Source: Platynereis dumerilii
Lineage: Eukaryota; Annelida; Polychaeta; Phyllodocida; Nereididae
Length of the DNA stretch: 64,000 nucleotides
Direction of reading: 5' to 3'
NCBI GenBank assembly: GCA_026936325.1
Contig: JAPTHN010000011.1
Span: 50,990,629 to 51,054,628 of the forward strand
How positions within the stretch are numbered: position 1 is the first letter of the stretch; each line of letters opens with the position of its first letter. The translations under genes were made by a program, and so were the position numbers. The notes under the pieces were generated by a model. The model was not told the origin of the DNA and ran no database searches. It worked only from the letters and a program-made list of their open reading frames with translations. Shown piece by piece: positions 49,001-59,913 of this stretch.

Positions 49001-52000
49001 ACCATCAATTATTCAATATCTATGAATATCACCACAATATTATGAGACATTCAACGCAATATCCTGATAATATTATGACTTATTCAGACTAATATCCTGG
49101 TGATATGCCATATGGCAATAATGTCTAGCCCCACAGTCTCACATTCAGGTGACTGTGACTGCCACCAGAGGTGAGTGAACCCAGCATGTGTTGTTGAGAA
49201 AGCAATCAGTGATCACATGTCACTTTCAATGTCAATGCTAACATGTCGCCTGCATGAAGTATGATAAAATATTCATTGGAACAAGAGCGGCCTCAGATGC
49301 AGGAGACAGCAATTAAACAGAGTAATGATGAATGATGGAGAGTCAGGGGATGGTGCTAATCGTTGGGACGTTTTTCCAAGACGGGAGGTAAAGATAGAGA
49401 CATTTTACAGGGCTGCAAAAAAATGTGGCTATCCAGTTTTAAAAGGAAAAAGTTTCCATAGATTTGAAACAACATTTCTCCAGAGACATAACGATACAGG
49501 GTCGTAATGCATGTAAAGAATGGTAAATCTTCTACCAACACGCCCAGTGAGCATCTGATGGCATTCCATGGCTCAATGATGTCTAAGTTCAACATCACTG
49601 TTGAAATTCCCATCGAGTATGGTCTCAAGGCTTACCAATGAATGGCATTCATGCAGGATGCAAAAGGAGAATGTACAAAACACACAGAACCAATGCCTCC
49701 ATATCAAATGATCTAGGCAGGCAACTACAAACTTTCCATTTATATCCCAACTTCCCAAGCCTTGTAGTAGCTGCAAAAGGCTTAAAGTCGCAAACATACT
49801 ACCACAACAGCAGTTTGCCCCAGTTGCTTGACATGATGGATCTAGTTTTGTCTTGTTCAGGCATCAGGGAAAACGCCGTTCTATTTCTGGAAGCATATAA
49901 CAAATACGTCCCTTTCAGACAGGCTAGGAAAAGCTTTGAGGCAGCTCTTTGAGTCATGTGACTCTTTCAGGCATGTAACTCATTGAGGCAATCATTCCAG
50001 TCAATGCAATGAGAAATCCGTCACTGACTGGCAGAAGCAGCATGTAGTGGCACATCTTCAGGGCACGTATTGTACAGGGAGTGAGACTCTCGGGAGCTGC
50101 ATCGCAACCCTTTCAAATAGATCTCTCAGAGGAAGTATGTGTTTTGGCAACATTCTCAGAGACAACACGATAGGCCTAGAAGGCAACGCTTTAATAAACC
50201 TAAGCAACACTCTGAAAGGCTACTGTGGCAGCATTCAGAGAAGCTGCATAGATAAGACAGGACACTAGCTACTAGTCTACCTTAATACAGTACTAAGGCA
50301 ACACTCTTACAAAGGCAACACTTTTGGAGGCTGCCAGGGCAACCCTCTAAGAGGCAGCCAAGGTAACATTCTATGAAGCTGGCAAAATTGATCTGAAATA
50401 TTTGCTAGCGGTGACATGCTTTGGCAATACTCCTGAAGGCCCAGTGAAGGGGCCATGTTTTGGCAACATGCTTTGACGCAAACACAAAAACCTTCAAGGC
50501 AACTGTTCGATTTCCAAAGAGAATTCCTTTTTGTCTTTGATAGAAAACAGGGTCTCTAACTTGTGTATCCGAAAATGGAAAAATTATGCTGAAGACCCAT
50601 TGACGTCATAGCCCAACATCTAAGCTCAATACACAATCTGTCACATCTAAAGGCATCCGCTGGGTGAACATTGCCTTACAGCGTATATATGCTGCATGCA
50701 ATATATCAAAGTAACTCTGACTCTGGTAAAGTGCAATTACCAGAGAGTAAGCTGGAAGACTTTTTTGGATATTTTAACCAAAAAAGACCTTCTCTGAGAC
50801 TCAACTTGGGAAAAAGTAGCAAACTGAACTTCTAATTAACCTCTTTGGATAATTGGCGGATTGGTCAAGCCGATTGTTTGAAATGGTTAAATAAAATTAA
50901 TTAACATTGCGAACGGCTGTTAAAGTTTATTGCTATTTGATGGAGGCAAAGTGCCATAACCTGCTATTTCCCTTTCAGGCTTCGAAGCCTCTAGTCAACC
51001 GATTCATTCTGACAAAATCCAATAAGAATGATAATTTGACAAAAAAAATAGATACCACCAGAAAGCCTTCTATGAATTAGCCAGAGTTCATATGGACAGA
51101 AGTTGTGCTGAACAGTTTGAGGCAAGGCTATAAGGAGACAGATGGCTGTGAGGCAGAATCCTGACGCTTGCTTTAATTTGCAAGCCCAGCATCCTGCCTA
51201 CATACACTTGCTTGAAAAGACTTGTCAGACTTCAGACTTCTGTTCATTTATAAAACAGGCAGTCTGGAAGCAGCCCATGGAGTTCTCAATTTACCGGGGC
51301 TTTGGAAATTAAAGCAAAGTGCACTTAGCACAGCTGAATTTTTTACACAAAGTCCAAGAAGTTGGCCGCGTTTAATCATAGAATTTATTGAAAATCACCC
51401 TCATGTCAAAATGCCCGTAAGGCAAGGTCTCAACACATTTGATTTCTCGATGTCCTGGTCCAACATCACCCTGATGTTGAAATGGCCATTGGGTTGAGGT
51501 CTCAAGGCTTATCAATTATGTAGAATGCAAAAGGAGAATATACACCCTGTACAAAGCACACAAAACCAATGCCTCCGCATCAAATGATCTTGGTAAACGT
51601 TCAATTATACCCCAAGTCTTAGCGGCTTTAAGCCTTTGCAGCAACTACAATATCCTACCACAACTGTAGTTTGCCCAACTTGCCCAACTAGCTTGACATG
51701 ATGGATCTAGTTTTGTCTTGTTCAGGCATCAGGGGAAGGGCTGTTCTATTTCTGGCTGCATACAGCAAATACGTCCTTTGAGACAGGCTAGAAATGGCTT
51801 TGAGGCAGCTCTTTGAGTCATGTAACTCTTTCCGGCATGTAACTCATTCAGGCAATCATTCAAGTCAATACAATGAGAAGTCTGTCAGAGGCAGCATGTG
51901 GTGGCACATCTTCAGGGCATGTATTTTGTATTTGCATTTGTATAAATTCTTGGTCCCCTGGTGTGGCAAAATTTGTGGTGACCCTTCCACTGATTACAGC

Positions 52001-55000
52001 TAATGGCAGCCACAGAGCAGCACCCATGGGCAGAGGATATATGAATGTAGCAGTGTATGAAAGACTCCTACGAGCTGCATTGGGTAACCCTCCCAAACAT
52101 ATCTCTCAAAGGCAGTATTTTTTTTTTTGACAACATCCTCTGAGATAACAGGCTTAGGCAAGAGGCGACACTCCAAAAGGCTGCTTAGGTAACATCCTCA
52201 CAGATTACCCAGGTAACATTCACAGAAGCTGCAAAGACAACCCAATAGATAATAGTCTACTTAATAGTACTTGGGCAACATTCTTCAAAGAGATTGCTCG
52301 GGGAACACTTTTGGAGGTTGCCTGAATAACCCTTTGAGAGACTGCCTGGGTAACATGCCATGAGGCTGGCAACTTTGCTACAATATTTGTTAGTGGTGAC
52401 ATGCCTTGGCAACACTCCTGAAAGTAAGACGCATTGGCAGTATCCTTTGACACAAACACAAAAGCCTCCAAGGCAACTGTTCGAAAACAGGCTCTTTAAC
52501 TTGCGTATCCGAAAATGGAAAAATTATGCTGAAGACCCATTGACGTCATAGACCACCATCTAAGTTCGATACACAATCTGTCATGTGCATCTAAAGGCAT
52601 CCGCTGGGCGAACACTGCCTCCTTCGCGCAGCCTTCCAGTGTACAGTGTACATGTTATAATTTATATCGAAGTAACCCTGATACAACCAATTACCAGAGA
52701 GTAGGCTGGAAGCCTTTTTTGGATATTTTCACCAAAAATACCTTCTGAAAAAGTAGCAGACTGAACTTCAAACTAACCTCTTGGATAATTGGTAGATTGG
52801 GTAAATGGATTGTCTGAAATGGTGCAAGTGGTGAAATAAAATTAATGTTGTGAAAGGCCAGGGGGATAGCACCTTAACTTGCTATACCCCTTTCAGGCTT
52901 CGAAGTCTCTTGTCGACCAATAAACCCGATCAAATCCAATAAGTATGATAATTTGATAAAACAAGACTAATAGATATTACCAGAAAGACTTCTATGAAAA
53001 AGCCAGAGTCCATACATTTATATGGAGCTTGAAGTGAACAGTTTTAGGCAAGGAAAAGGAGACAGATGGTTTTGAGGCAGAATCCTGACGCTAGCTTTAA
53101 TTTGCATGCCCAGCATCCTGCCTACATACACTTGCTGGAAAAGACTTGTCAGACTTCAAACTTCTGTTCATTTATAAAACAGCCAGTTCGGAAGCAGCCC
53201 ATGAAGTTTTTCACTATACAAGGGCTTTGTGAAAAGCCAGAGATTCTTAAGTTTTTAAATCTATGGGCTATGGGCATTGGGCGCTTGTTGACTTCCAAAT
53301 AAAATTCATTTATAAAACATCCAGTTGAGACTTGATATGTTTTCGACATTCAAAAGGTTACCAAGCTTGCTTTAGTGCAAATGAAGCATAGGTTCAATCC
53401 CCAGTTGAGAAAAATTTTCAATTCTCAGTGTTAGCTTAGGCGTTTTACAGCTGACGGGGAGTTCAGCAAGTTGCACCTTGTGCGAAATAAGACAGAAATT
53501 GACATTCGACCAGATAAAACACCCGGACAAGATGTCCTGACAGGTTACTTTATTAGAAGAAAAATACCAGACTCCTGGCCTGCTAAGCAGCTATATTGTG
53601 AGAGCTTTTATTTTGAAATAAATTCCTCAGATATAAAACTGTTAGTGTCTTGTCGTTGGTGGTGTTAAATTGTCAAAGCAGCTGCCAATATGAGTGACAT
53701 CCAACTGGGAAGATATTCATAAAAGAGTGCCCGACTCGGGTTTGAACCTGGCACCTCCAGAGGCACAGGCAAAGGTACTTCTGATCAGTTAACCACTAGG
53801 TCACTGAGATTGAAAGTCCTACCAATGGGTATGGATGGATGATTGGGGCTTTACGTCCTGTATTTATGCACTTGGTAGGCTAATTAGGACAGCGGAGGAC
53901 ACGGCAATGAGGCGAAGGATGATTGAAACAGCCGTCCAACATAGGCCCAGGAGACCTGGCAAGAGCTGGATTTGAACGCTGGACCCAGTGATTGGCAGCC
54001 CAGTACGCTACCACTAGACCAACCCTCCCCCCCACCAATGGGGTAAAAGCATACTTAATGCTCCATGACAAACTCCTTTGAAGTTTTGCTGTGTGCGGTC
54101 TCCTCAATCCCCTCTTACAAAACAAAAGGATCTTGCTCGCGGAGCCATACTTTTTCCAATTCACCGGTCAACATTCTTTTCATGAATAACCAAATGATGT
54201 TGTCAACTGTCGTTTCATTCGGATATCAGTCATGACAGAAACTGATGAGATGGAAATGGACCAGCAACCACATGTTATTCTTATCATTAATCGAGCAGCG
54301 AGTTACTTCGGCAGAAAAAAAGCATTCCAAAATCAATGGAGCAGTCATTACATGCCTTCGCTACAATCTGATCAATACAGCATCAAAGTTGTGGTGATGT
54401 CCTTGGAGGATGGATTACATAGTAAATATAAGATGGTCCAAAATATATACTCCTTGCACTGTATGCAGATGTAGCTGTAGACTGATGAGCCTCAACAAGG
54501 GTAGATGGATGGATGATTAGGGCTTTACGTCCTGCATTTCTGCACTTGGTAGGGCTAATTTGGACAGGAGGAGGACACGACAATGAGGTGAAGATGATTG
54601 AAACAGCCATTTAACATAGGCCCAGGTGACCCTGCAAGAGCTGGATTCGAACCCAGGACCCAGCGATTGGCAGCACAGCACAAGGCCAATGAGCTAGTCC
54701 TCCCCCAGCCACAACAACATGATCTCATGAGAGAAGACTCGTGTACATCTTAAGCACAGAGTGCAGCCCCTCCCAAAATAGTTCTTGCTGCTCTCAAGAG
54801 ATGATTGATAAAGGCGGGAAAGAATATGAAAATATCCATTGTGCAAGATGTGCAGGCAAGCAACCAGACAATTGATATTATGGCCACACATAACTGATCT
54901 TTAGCTTCTCGGATCCTCTCAAGGCACTTTTTCTAGGGTCGGTCGGTAGGACAAAAAAAAAAAGGTAAAAAAAATATTTTTTATAATGTCAAAAAAAAAA

Positions 55001-58000
55001 ATTTTTTTTTTTCAATTTTTTTTTTCCATCGGCAGCATATCTATTGTGTCGGCGGGTCCGCGAAGCTAAGAATCAATTATGTGTGGCCTAAAGTGTAGTT
55101 TTCATTATGAATTTTCATTATGAAAATACTTAATAGAATCTTGGGAAATTACTCTTGAAGCAAAAACAGGTTTGACATCTTTCTATACTTTTAAAACTAA
55201 AATTATACCAAAAGCGGACATTCCAACTTGTCGAACTATATGCAATGTCGATTCGTCGAACACCAAACTATGCACATGATTTTTGGGACAACAGCACAAC
55301 ACTGAAGCGGATAACACTTGAAGGGAAAAATCCTGATGTAAAAAGTCGAGGCTTGCGTGACATGGAATAGCATCGTTAAAAGTAATAAAACTACAATGGC
55401 AATTTCTATTTTTAGCCACAGGAGAATTGTGACAACTTGTTTTTGGCTTTTTCAGAGTTGTTACTTTCAGACCTTTTTTCCTTTGCACCATATAGATTGT
55501 ATTGTAATCGAGAACATAGCTGAAAAATGTCTCCCACCAAACATGCCATGGCATGCCACAACCAGAATATCCCTTTACTCTTCCTTGCAGAAAATGTCTG
55601 TGACGCAGACTCTCATGACCAGTCTGATCTATTGATGGGTAGGATACAAAATAATGACGAGGGGTCACTGCCCGAACTGTCTCCAGAAGGAGAAGATAAG
55701 TAAGTGGGTCGGACAAGGAGCCTTCGTGCCATGAATCTCAGCTCCTACTCTTCATTCAGGCTAATTGGGAAACATTGGATCACAGCAACAGCAAGTAAAT
55801 GGGTGAAACAATGACTTCATTCTGGTCTAGCTTTTCAAATGTTACCATGTTTTGCATGCAAGGTCCCAAACTATAATGGAGCATTAAGATTTACCTTATG
55901 TAAGTCTAAAGAGGTCCCAATTTCTAATCAGCTTTAAAATTGTTACCATATTATATGTCAGAGGTCACAAATTCGAATCTAGCTTTGGCATTGTTACCAG
56001 GTGTGCACCAGAAAGTCCCAAATTCTAATCTGGCTTTAAAATTGTCACCATCTATAAAGCAAAGGTTTCTGATCCAACTTTAAAATGATTAGCACACATG
56101 ACACACATGTTTGAGATTATAATCTTTAAAATTGTTACCATCTTTAAAGCAAAGGTCCCAAATTCTAATCTGACTTGAAAATTGTTACCATCTATTAGAA
56201 TCTATAAAGCGAAGGTCCCAAATTCTAATCTTGCTTTAAAATTGTTACCATCTATAAAGCAAAGGTCCCAAATTCTAATCTAGCTTTAAAATTGTTACCA
56301 TCTTCAAAGCAAAGGTCCCAAATTCTAATCACGCTTTAAAATTGCTACCATCTATAAAGCATAGGTCCCAAATTCTAATCTGACTTTAAAACTGTTACCA
56401 TCTATAAAACAAAGGTCCCAAATTCCAATCTAGCTGATAATTAACCAATCTTTTGATAACATCAAACATTCTGGCATTCTAATAATATAAGAGATATTTT
56501 GCTTCTCTGGTTATTCAGCTGATTCTAAAATGAACAAATTCCTGCAATAGCCAGTAGTGTAGGAGGAATAACAGTGTAAATTTGTTTAGATGATGGCACT
56601 TGACATCAGGAAAACAAAAACTGACACATGTCCAAAAAGTGAAAGAAAAAAAAAGTGACATTCAAAAATAGCACAGTCTCTAGCCACCTTGGAAAAAGTG
56701 GAAACATGCTCACACAGGCTCAAGCTGCCTACGTGACTGGAAGTGAGCGAGAGTATTAATACCATCCTCAGTGAAATGCAACAAAAAAGGGGAAAAATTG
56801 CAGCCAAAAAACCTCCAGTGTGTTTAATTTGTGCAAACAATAGAATCACTGAACATGCTAAATGTAATGTACCCAGCAACATGATGATGTTATGAATCTA
56901 GTATGGATCTGAGATACTACAGAGGTCAAATGAGGACAAGGGGATGGGGGGGGGGGGGTTGTAATACCTCCCCCCCCGTTCTCAAGCCCCTTTTAGCAGG
57001 TCTAGATTAACAAGGCAGGAGCAGAGCAGCCTCCTCGAAATTCTATGACCATGCAGCATGGCAGCATGTGATAGGGCTGCTACTTCACTGTATAAGCCCC
57101 AGTTCTGCTATCAGGGTCATGCCTCTAAAAGGATTGGGGGGCGATTGGGGGTTGGGGCGGTCAATTTGGCTGGGGTCTAGAAATAGGATCCTGCCAAAAT
57201 CTAGGTCAGTTCTAGGAATCTAGGTTAATGCCAGATATCGAGGTTAATTGCCAGATATCTAGGCTAATGGCCAGATATCTAGGTTAGTGTTACATGGAGT
57301 ACTGCTAATCTAGGTTAATGCTGTAAAGGTAATGCTATTTAGGTCACTGTACTCTCCATAGACAGAGATAGACAGAGATAGACAAAGATAGACAGAGATA
57401 GACAAAGATAGACAAAGACAAATATAGAGATAGAGATAGATATAGATAATATCTCTATAGATGATTAGATATAGATAGATATAGATAGAAATAGATATAT
57501 AGAAATAGATGGACATAGATAGATAGATATAGATATACATTGACATAGACAGATGGATAGACAGGTAGATACATAGACAGACAGGCAGATTGATAGATAG
57601 AATAGGGAAATATCTTTTTTTAAGAGATTTTTAACATTATACAATATACAGTATGACACGGGATAGTCTGACTGCACTGTCAATCAGTCACCATAATCAG
57701 ACTGTCAGACATGACTGGTACAGCGAAAACAGATTGGAGTACTCAGATTTAAGTACACAGACAAAAACACTAAAAGCTGCTAAATGACAGTCAGAGAGGC
57801 AAGCTGAATCACAGTACATCTACACTACACTACTTTGTAAAACAGCCTGAAACAGACAGCATCACACTTAATATCAAATCAATATTGAATCCTTCATTAG
57901 TGTGCCACCACATGACATCTATACTCAGCTGAGTGGTGAGTAAGACATCTGCAGGTGTTTAATCATATTAAAAGAAAGTAGGAGCATTTAGTGCCTTCGT

Positions 58001-58834
58001 GAACTTTAATGTTAATATAAATTTATATAGTTTCTGACAAGAACGGTGTATAGTGAAATGAGGACTATTTTGAAAGGTAAGACAATTATATAAATTGTAA
58101 TACATAGTGATCTATAAATTGTCCATGACTTGCCAGATAATTATTTGCACAGCAGAAATTGCAATATATATATCTCACAGTAACCACATTCAAATCTCGC
58201 TGTAACCACATTCAAATCTCGCTTTAACCAGAATCAAAATCTTATTTTTGCGACATTCAGTCACCATATCTCACTGCAGCTAGATGCAATTTCTCCAGTT
58301 TCTCACAGTAGAGCTTTTCTTTTATCAAAACATACAAAAAATATCATCACGATTTTTTAGAAAGTGTTTGCAGAGAGAAATTTGGAAAATTTATTCCCAC
58401 TCTGATATTAATTTAAGGGCTTTTTTTTCCTTCTTCTTTTTTTAACAGTAATAACTGGCAAAAATTAAATATAGTCTTGGAAGTTTTTATGATAGACACT
58501 TGACTTGCTGAGAGAAATTTCATACATCACTGACAATAATAAGGTCCATTATGTTCACTCATCGAGTCATTAACATCACTTCACACACACAGTACATAAT
58601 AGCCGAAAGACACACGACCACAAATCAAAGGACGACACAGGTATTACACCAACAACATGGCGTCAAGCATGGAATAATCTGTGATCAATTAGCACCTACC
58701 TGAGCCTGGCCGAGCTTTTTGAAGTCTGGGTACAGGTAGAATTTGATGCCAAGACCAGCTCCCTCCAAGGTGACCCCTCTTATGATCAGGATGGACAGCA
58801 CTATGTAGGGGAAGGTTGCTGTGAAATAGACCAC
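36874..58834 (-). CDS. SLC6-family Na+/Cl- transporter, 3' part (9 exons, TM5 to C-terminus)
   Basis: The nine exons give 393 codons in one frame with agreeing phases. Order: TM5 ([14 protein letters not shown]), TM6 with the unwound substrate site ([15 protein letters not shown]), the [11 protein letters not shown] loop, TM7 ([17 protein letters not shown]), EL4 ([14 protein letters not shown]), TM8 (LLGLDSQF), TM9, TM10 ([16 protein letters not shown]), TM11 and TM12, then a charged tail ending SPMLKNPV. Known for the family: symport of a neurotransmitter, amino acid or osmolyte with Na+ and Cl- at the plasma membrane. The Gln and second Ser of TQIFYS and the Ser in TM7 fit the chloride site; Asp-Ser of TM8 fits Na2. 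The sequence is closest by eye to the GABA/taurine/creatine/betaine group with some GlyT-like words, so the substrate stays open. About 200-240 N-terminal residues (TM1-TM4) are absent and should lie beyond 64 kb. Confidence 0.93.
37066..37830 (-). other. SLC6 intron (tail/TM12) with hAT-like MITE
   Basis: Holds the MITE at 37339-37717; the remainder is unremarkable. Confidence 0.7.
37339..37717. mobile_element. hAT-like MITE with TATAGGAA-rich interior
   Basis: Ends CAGGGTGCCCA and its exact inverse TGGGCACCCTG. CACTGT stands on both sides (37333-37338, 37718-37723), shorter than the usual 8 bp. Interior rich in ATATAGGAA words. Related in style to 43467-43901. Confidence 0.75.
37831..38001 (-). 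CDS. SLC6 exon: end of TM11, TM12
   Basis: 57 codons, phase 0/0: [20 protein letters not shown], then TM12 [20 protein letters not shown] and ITAAGSLKE. Acceptor GTTCCAG, donor GTAATT. Confidence 0.95.
38002..38496 (-). other. SLC6 intron
   Basis: About 500 bases; nothing recognised. Confidence 0.6.
38497..38597 (-). CDS. SLC6 exon: TM10-11 loop and TM11
   Basis: [20 protein letters not shown] then [14 protein letters not shown]. Phase 1 in, 0 out; donor GTAAGT, acceptor TCTTCCAG. Confidence 0.95.
38598..39218 (-). other. SLC6 intron with a tRNA-like SINE fragment
   Basis: At about 38805-38945 the minus strand reads TGGCTGAGTGGTAGCACACA and CCAGAATCGATTCCGGGCCC, a tRNA-like head of a SINE. 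The rest is unremarkable. Confidence 0.5.
39219..39321 (-). CDS. SLC6 exon: TM10
   Basis: [20 protein letters not shown] then [15 protein letters not shown], the strongly conserved TM10 segment. Phase 0 in, 1 out; acceptor TAATTGCAG, donor GTATGT. Confidence 0.95.
39322..40359 (-). other. SLC6 intron (1.0 kb)
   Basis: AT-rich, poly-A/T runs; no element or gene recognised. Confidence 0.6.
40360..40494 (-). CDS. SLC6 exon: TM8-9 loop and TM9
   Basis: [20 protein letters not shown] then [20 protein letters not shown] and SMCTR; 45 codons, phase 0/0. Acceptor TTTTCCAG, donor GTAATT. Confidence 0.95.
40495..42991 (-). other. SLC6 intron (2.5 kb)
   Basis: Holds a tRNA-like SINE at about 40690-40850 (minus-strand AGCGGTAATATACCAGCCTG and CCAGGTTCAACTCCCG), a family 1 SINE tail fragment (41262-41375) and a 24-bp perfect palindrome (41987-42010). 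Confidence 0.55.
41262..41375 (-). mobile_element. SINE family 1, tail fragment
   Basis: GATGGATGGATGATTGAGGC, CTGTATTTATACACTTGGTA and GCTAATTAGAACAGGGAGG match the whole copies; the tRNA-like head is missing. Confidence 0.7.
42992..43104 (-). CDS. SLC6 exon: EL4 end and TM8
   Basis: [20 protein letters not shown] then [18 protein letters not shown]. The Leu..Asp-Ser of LLGLDSQ supplies the Na2 site in family members. Phase 1 in, 0 out; acceptor GTTTCAG, donor GTAAAT. Confidence 0.95.
43105..44589 (-). other. SLC6 intron (1.5 kb) with hAT-like MITE
   Basis: Holds the MITE at 43467-43901; the rest shows nothing recognised. Confidence 0.65.
43467..43901. mobile_element. hAT-like MITE with TTCCCTACT-rich interior
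   Basis: Ends CAGGGTTCCCACA and its inverse TGTGGGAACCCTG (13 bp). The interior repeats TTCCCTACT and TTTCCAGAC words. Flanks share CAAAC but no exact 8-bp duplication. The 101-codon ORF inside has no recognisable domain and is not accepted. Confidence 0.75.
44590..44714 (-). CDS. SLC6 exon: TM7
   Basis: [20 protein letters not shown] then [25 protein letters not shown] carries the Ser of the chloride site. Phase 2 in, 1 out; acceptor TATTTCAG, donor GTAAGT. Confidence 0.95.
44715..45725 (-). other. SLC6 intron with SINE
   Basis: Holds the SINE at 45426-45627; otherwise unremarkable. Confidence 0.65.
45426..45627 (-). mobile_element. SINE family 1 (tRNA-derived), whole copy
   Basis: Minus-strand head GGTCTAGTGATAGCGTGCTA and GGGTCCACGGTTCGAATCC, body and tail as at 16040-16247; tail ends ATCATCCATTG. 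Confidence 0.85.
45726..45829 (-). CDS. SLC6 exon: TM6
   Basis: [20 protein letters not shown] then [15 protein letters not shown]. This is the partly unwound TM6 of the LeuT fold; Gln and Ser of TQIFYS fit ion and substrate sites. Phase 0 in, 2 out; acceptor ATTTGCAG, donor GTACGG. Confidence 0.95.
46975..47195 (-). mobile_element. tRNA-derived SINE, third type
   Basis: Minus-strand head CAATGGTATAGTGCTTGCGC (box A-like) and CTAGGTTCGAATCCCACTCC (box B), then a body with GGGGACGTAAAACAATTG. A single whole copy in the window. Confidence 0.6.
48289..48625. repeat. 42-bp tandem array, 8 copies
   Basis: Unit CAGTTCTCTTTCAGTCACTT plus GTTCTTTGTTCCCGCACTTACG with few differences. As 42 is a multiple of 3, three plus frames and one minus frame stay open as 14-residue repeats ([14 protein letters not shown] on the minus strand). 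With no splice sites or start context and an intronic location, it is judged non-coding. Confidence 0.93.
49495..53220. repeat. Tandem duplication, ~1.94-kb units
   Basis: Blocks recur with an offset of about 1940 bp: 50560-50690 with 52500-52630, 51125-51285 with 53055-53215, and 49600-49990 with 51500-51870. Identity is about 85-95% by eye. A block containing GAAAATGGAAAAATTATGCT, GAAGACCCAT and the palindrome TGACGTCA (50601-50608; 52541-52548) is unchanged. Each unit also has degenerate ~30-bp GGCAACATTCTCAGAGGCTG-like repeats (50050-50480; 52060-52430). No conserved ORF. Confidence 0.8.
53700..53815 (-). mobile_element. tRNA-like SINE fragment
   Basis: Minus-strand CTCAGTGACCTAGTGGTTAA and GGTGCCAGGTTCAAACCCGA give a tRNA-like head; the body is not matched elsewhere in the window. 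Confidence 0.5.
53829..54032 (-). mobile_element. SINE family 1 (tRNA-derived)
   Basis: Matches 16040-16247 throughout; head GGTCTAGTGGTAGCGTACTG and GGGTCCAGCGTTCAAATCC on the minus strand. Confidence 0.85.
54504..54709 (-). mobile_element. SINE family 1 (tRNA-derived)
   Basis: Second copy in the same orientation 470 bases from the previous one; box A region altered (CTCATTGGCCTTGTGCTG) but box B GGGTTCGAATCC intact. Confidence 0.8.
54882..55088. mobile_element. MITE with ~36-bp terminal inverted repeats
   Basis: Left GGCCACACATAACTGATCTT then TAGCTTCTCGGATCC; inverted right GGCCACACATAATTGATTCT then TAGCTTCGCGGACCC. The interior is mostly A and T runs. A truncated relative is at 5215-5367. 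Confidence 0.75.
55895..56440. repeat. 50-bp tandem array, about 11 copies
   Basis: Unit GCAAAGGTCCCAAATTCTAA plus TCTAGCTTTAAAATTGTTAC plus CATCTATAAA with substitutions and small deletions. Non-coding. Confidence 0.9.
57356..57600. repeat. GATA/GACA simple-repeat tract
   Basis: Interrupted GATAGACAGA, GATATAGATA and GACAGATG words. Minus-strand YIYL/SIY-rich ORFs are artefacts. Confidence 0.9.
58700..58834 (-). CDS. SLC6 exon: TM5
   Basis: [20 protein letters not shown] then [20 protein letters not shown] and LGQAQ; 45 codons, phase 0/0. Acceptor TTTTTCAG, donor GTAGGT. This is the most 5' exon found in the window; family members place about 200-240 residues ahead of it. Confidence 0.95.
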
Positions 58835-59099
58835 CTGAAAAATACAAAAGAAAATTATTATTACACAACCAAAATAATTATTATCTGACCAACCCAAACT
58901 TCAAACACTAATACAGATACTGATTACTGAAGCAGGGGTCTGGATGGACCCTGGTCCCTGAAAGCTCTACAGCAATATTTCCATGTGTGAGTATTTCTCA
59001 ACATATTCCACAATAATTATTATGTCCAGCTGAATTTCATTCTTTTGGCAAGCATATTAGATGATGACAGACAGACTGTATATATATATATATATATAT

Positions 59100-59330
59100 T
59101 AAAGTGTTGCCCTCTAAAAGCAGAACTTCCTAAGTACTCACAAGGGTTGATTTGAGATCTGATGGGGTGAGAAACCAGGAGTCCTCATGTTAATATTTAC
59201 CAGATGAGAGATCTTTTACTTGCCCGGCACAGACATTTATATTGACCGGGCCTTATGTCCTGTATTTATGGATTTAGTAGGCAAATTAGGGAGTCGGACC
59301 GGACACAGGGGGAGGATATATATATATATA
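59100..59330 (-). mobile_element. SINE family 2 tail joined to a family 1 fragment
   Basis: GTACTCACAAGGGTTGATTT to CTTGCCCGGCACAGACA matches family 2; immediately after, GGGCCTTATGTCCTGTATTT matches family 1. Both are partial. (AT)n runs flank the junction (59078-59099, 59318-59330). Confidence 0.65.
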
Positions 59331-59913
59331 GAGCAATGTGGTGGAATATGCAGTGGCAAGTACAAAGTGACATAGCCCTCTCAGTTTGGATCTTGCAACA
59401 AAGATCTAAAGGGGGAGTCCCAAAGTATTCTTACATTAAAATGAAGTACTAGAAGTCATAAGGGTTCAAATTTCTTCAAAGAGAGTCAAGGCTAGATGAT
59501 CTAGGATATCCATTTGCAGTTCAAAAGGCCTTCATCTTTCTCAACATGGCATCTTCACAGATTCTTTGGCCATTAGCAAGCATTAGACATGTGGGAATTG
59601 AAACATTATGGATTTGGAAAGGCGGGGGCGGGTGTCAAGAAATTGGAAGTCTTTGATTTATGTTATGCATTTCAGCAGTCATAAGCCCGATTTCTGAAAT
59701 ATGCCAGGCGGATACCCCGCTAATGGGAGTTAGAAAAGTCAGGACCACACACATTTACCATTGCAGCTTTTAGTCCAACATACAGAGTATATCTAACGTA
59801 ACTAGGAAAAGATTAAACTCCTATAAAAAGATTAAACTCCTAAGAAAAGATTAAAACTCCAATTTGAGATAGAATCCGACAGACCTCTGCTTCAAACAAG
59901 AGAATCACAAATG

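Larger units (their letters stand above)
45830..58699 (-). other. SLC6 12.9-kb intron between TM5 and TM6 exons
   Basis: Contains no accepted exon. From low to high coordinate: unassigned sequence to 46.97 kb, tRNA-like SINE (46975-47195), 42-bp array (48289-48625), 1.94-kb tandem duplication (about 49.5-53.2 kb), three SINE copies (53.7-54.7 kb), MITE (54882-55088), 50-bp array (55895-56440), poly-G/C run near 56941-56990, GATA-like simple repeat (57356-57600) and AT-rich sequence. Confidence 0.75.
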
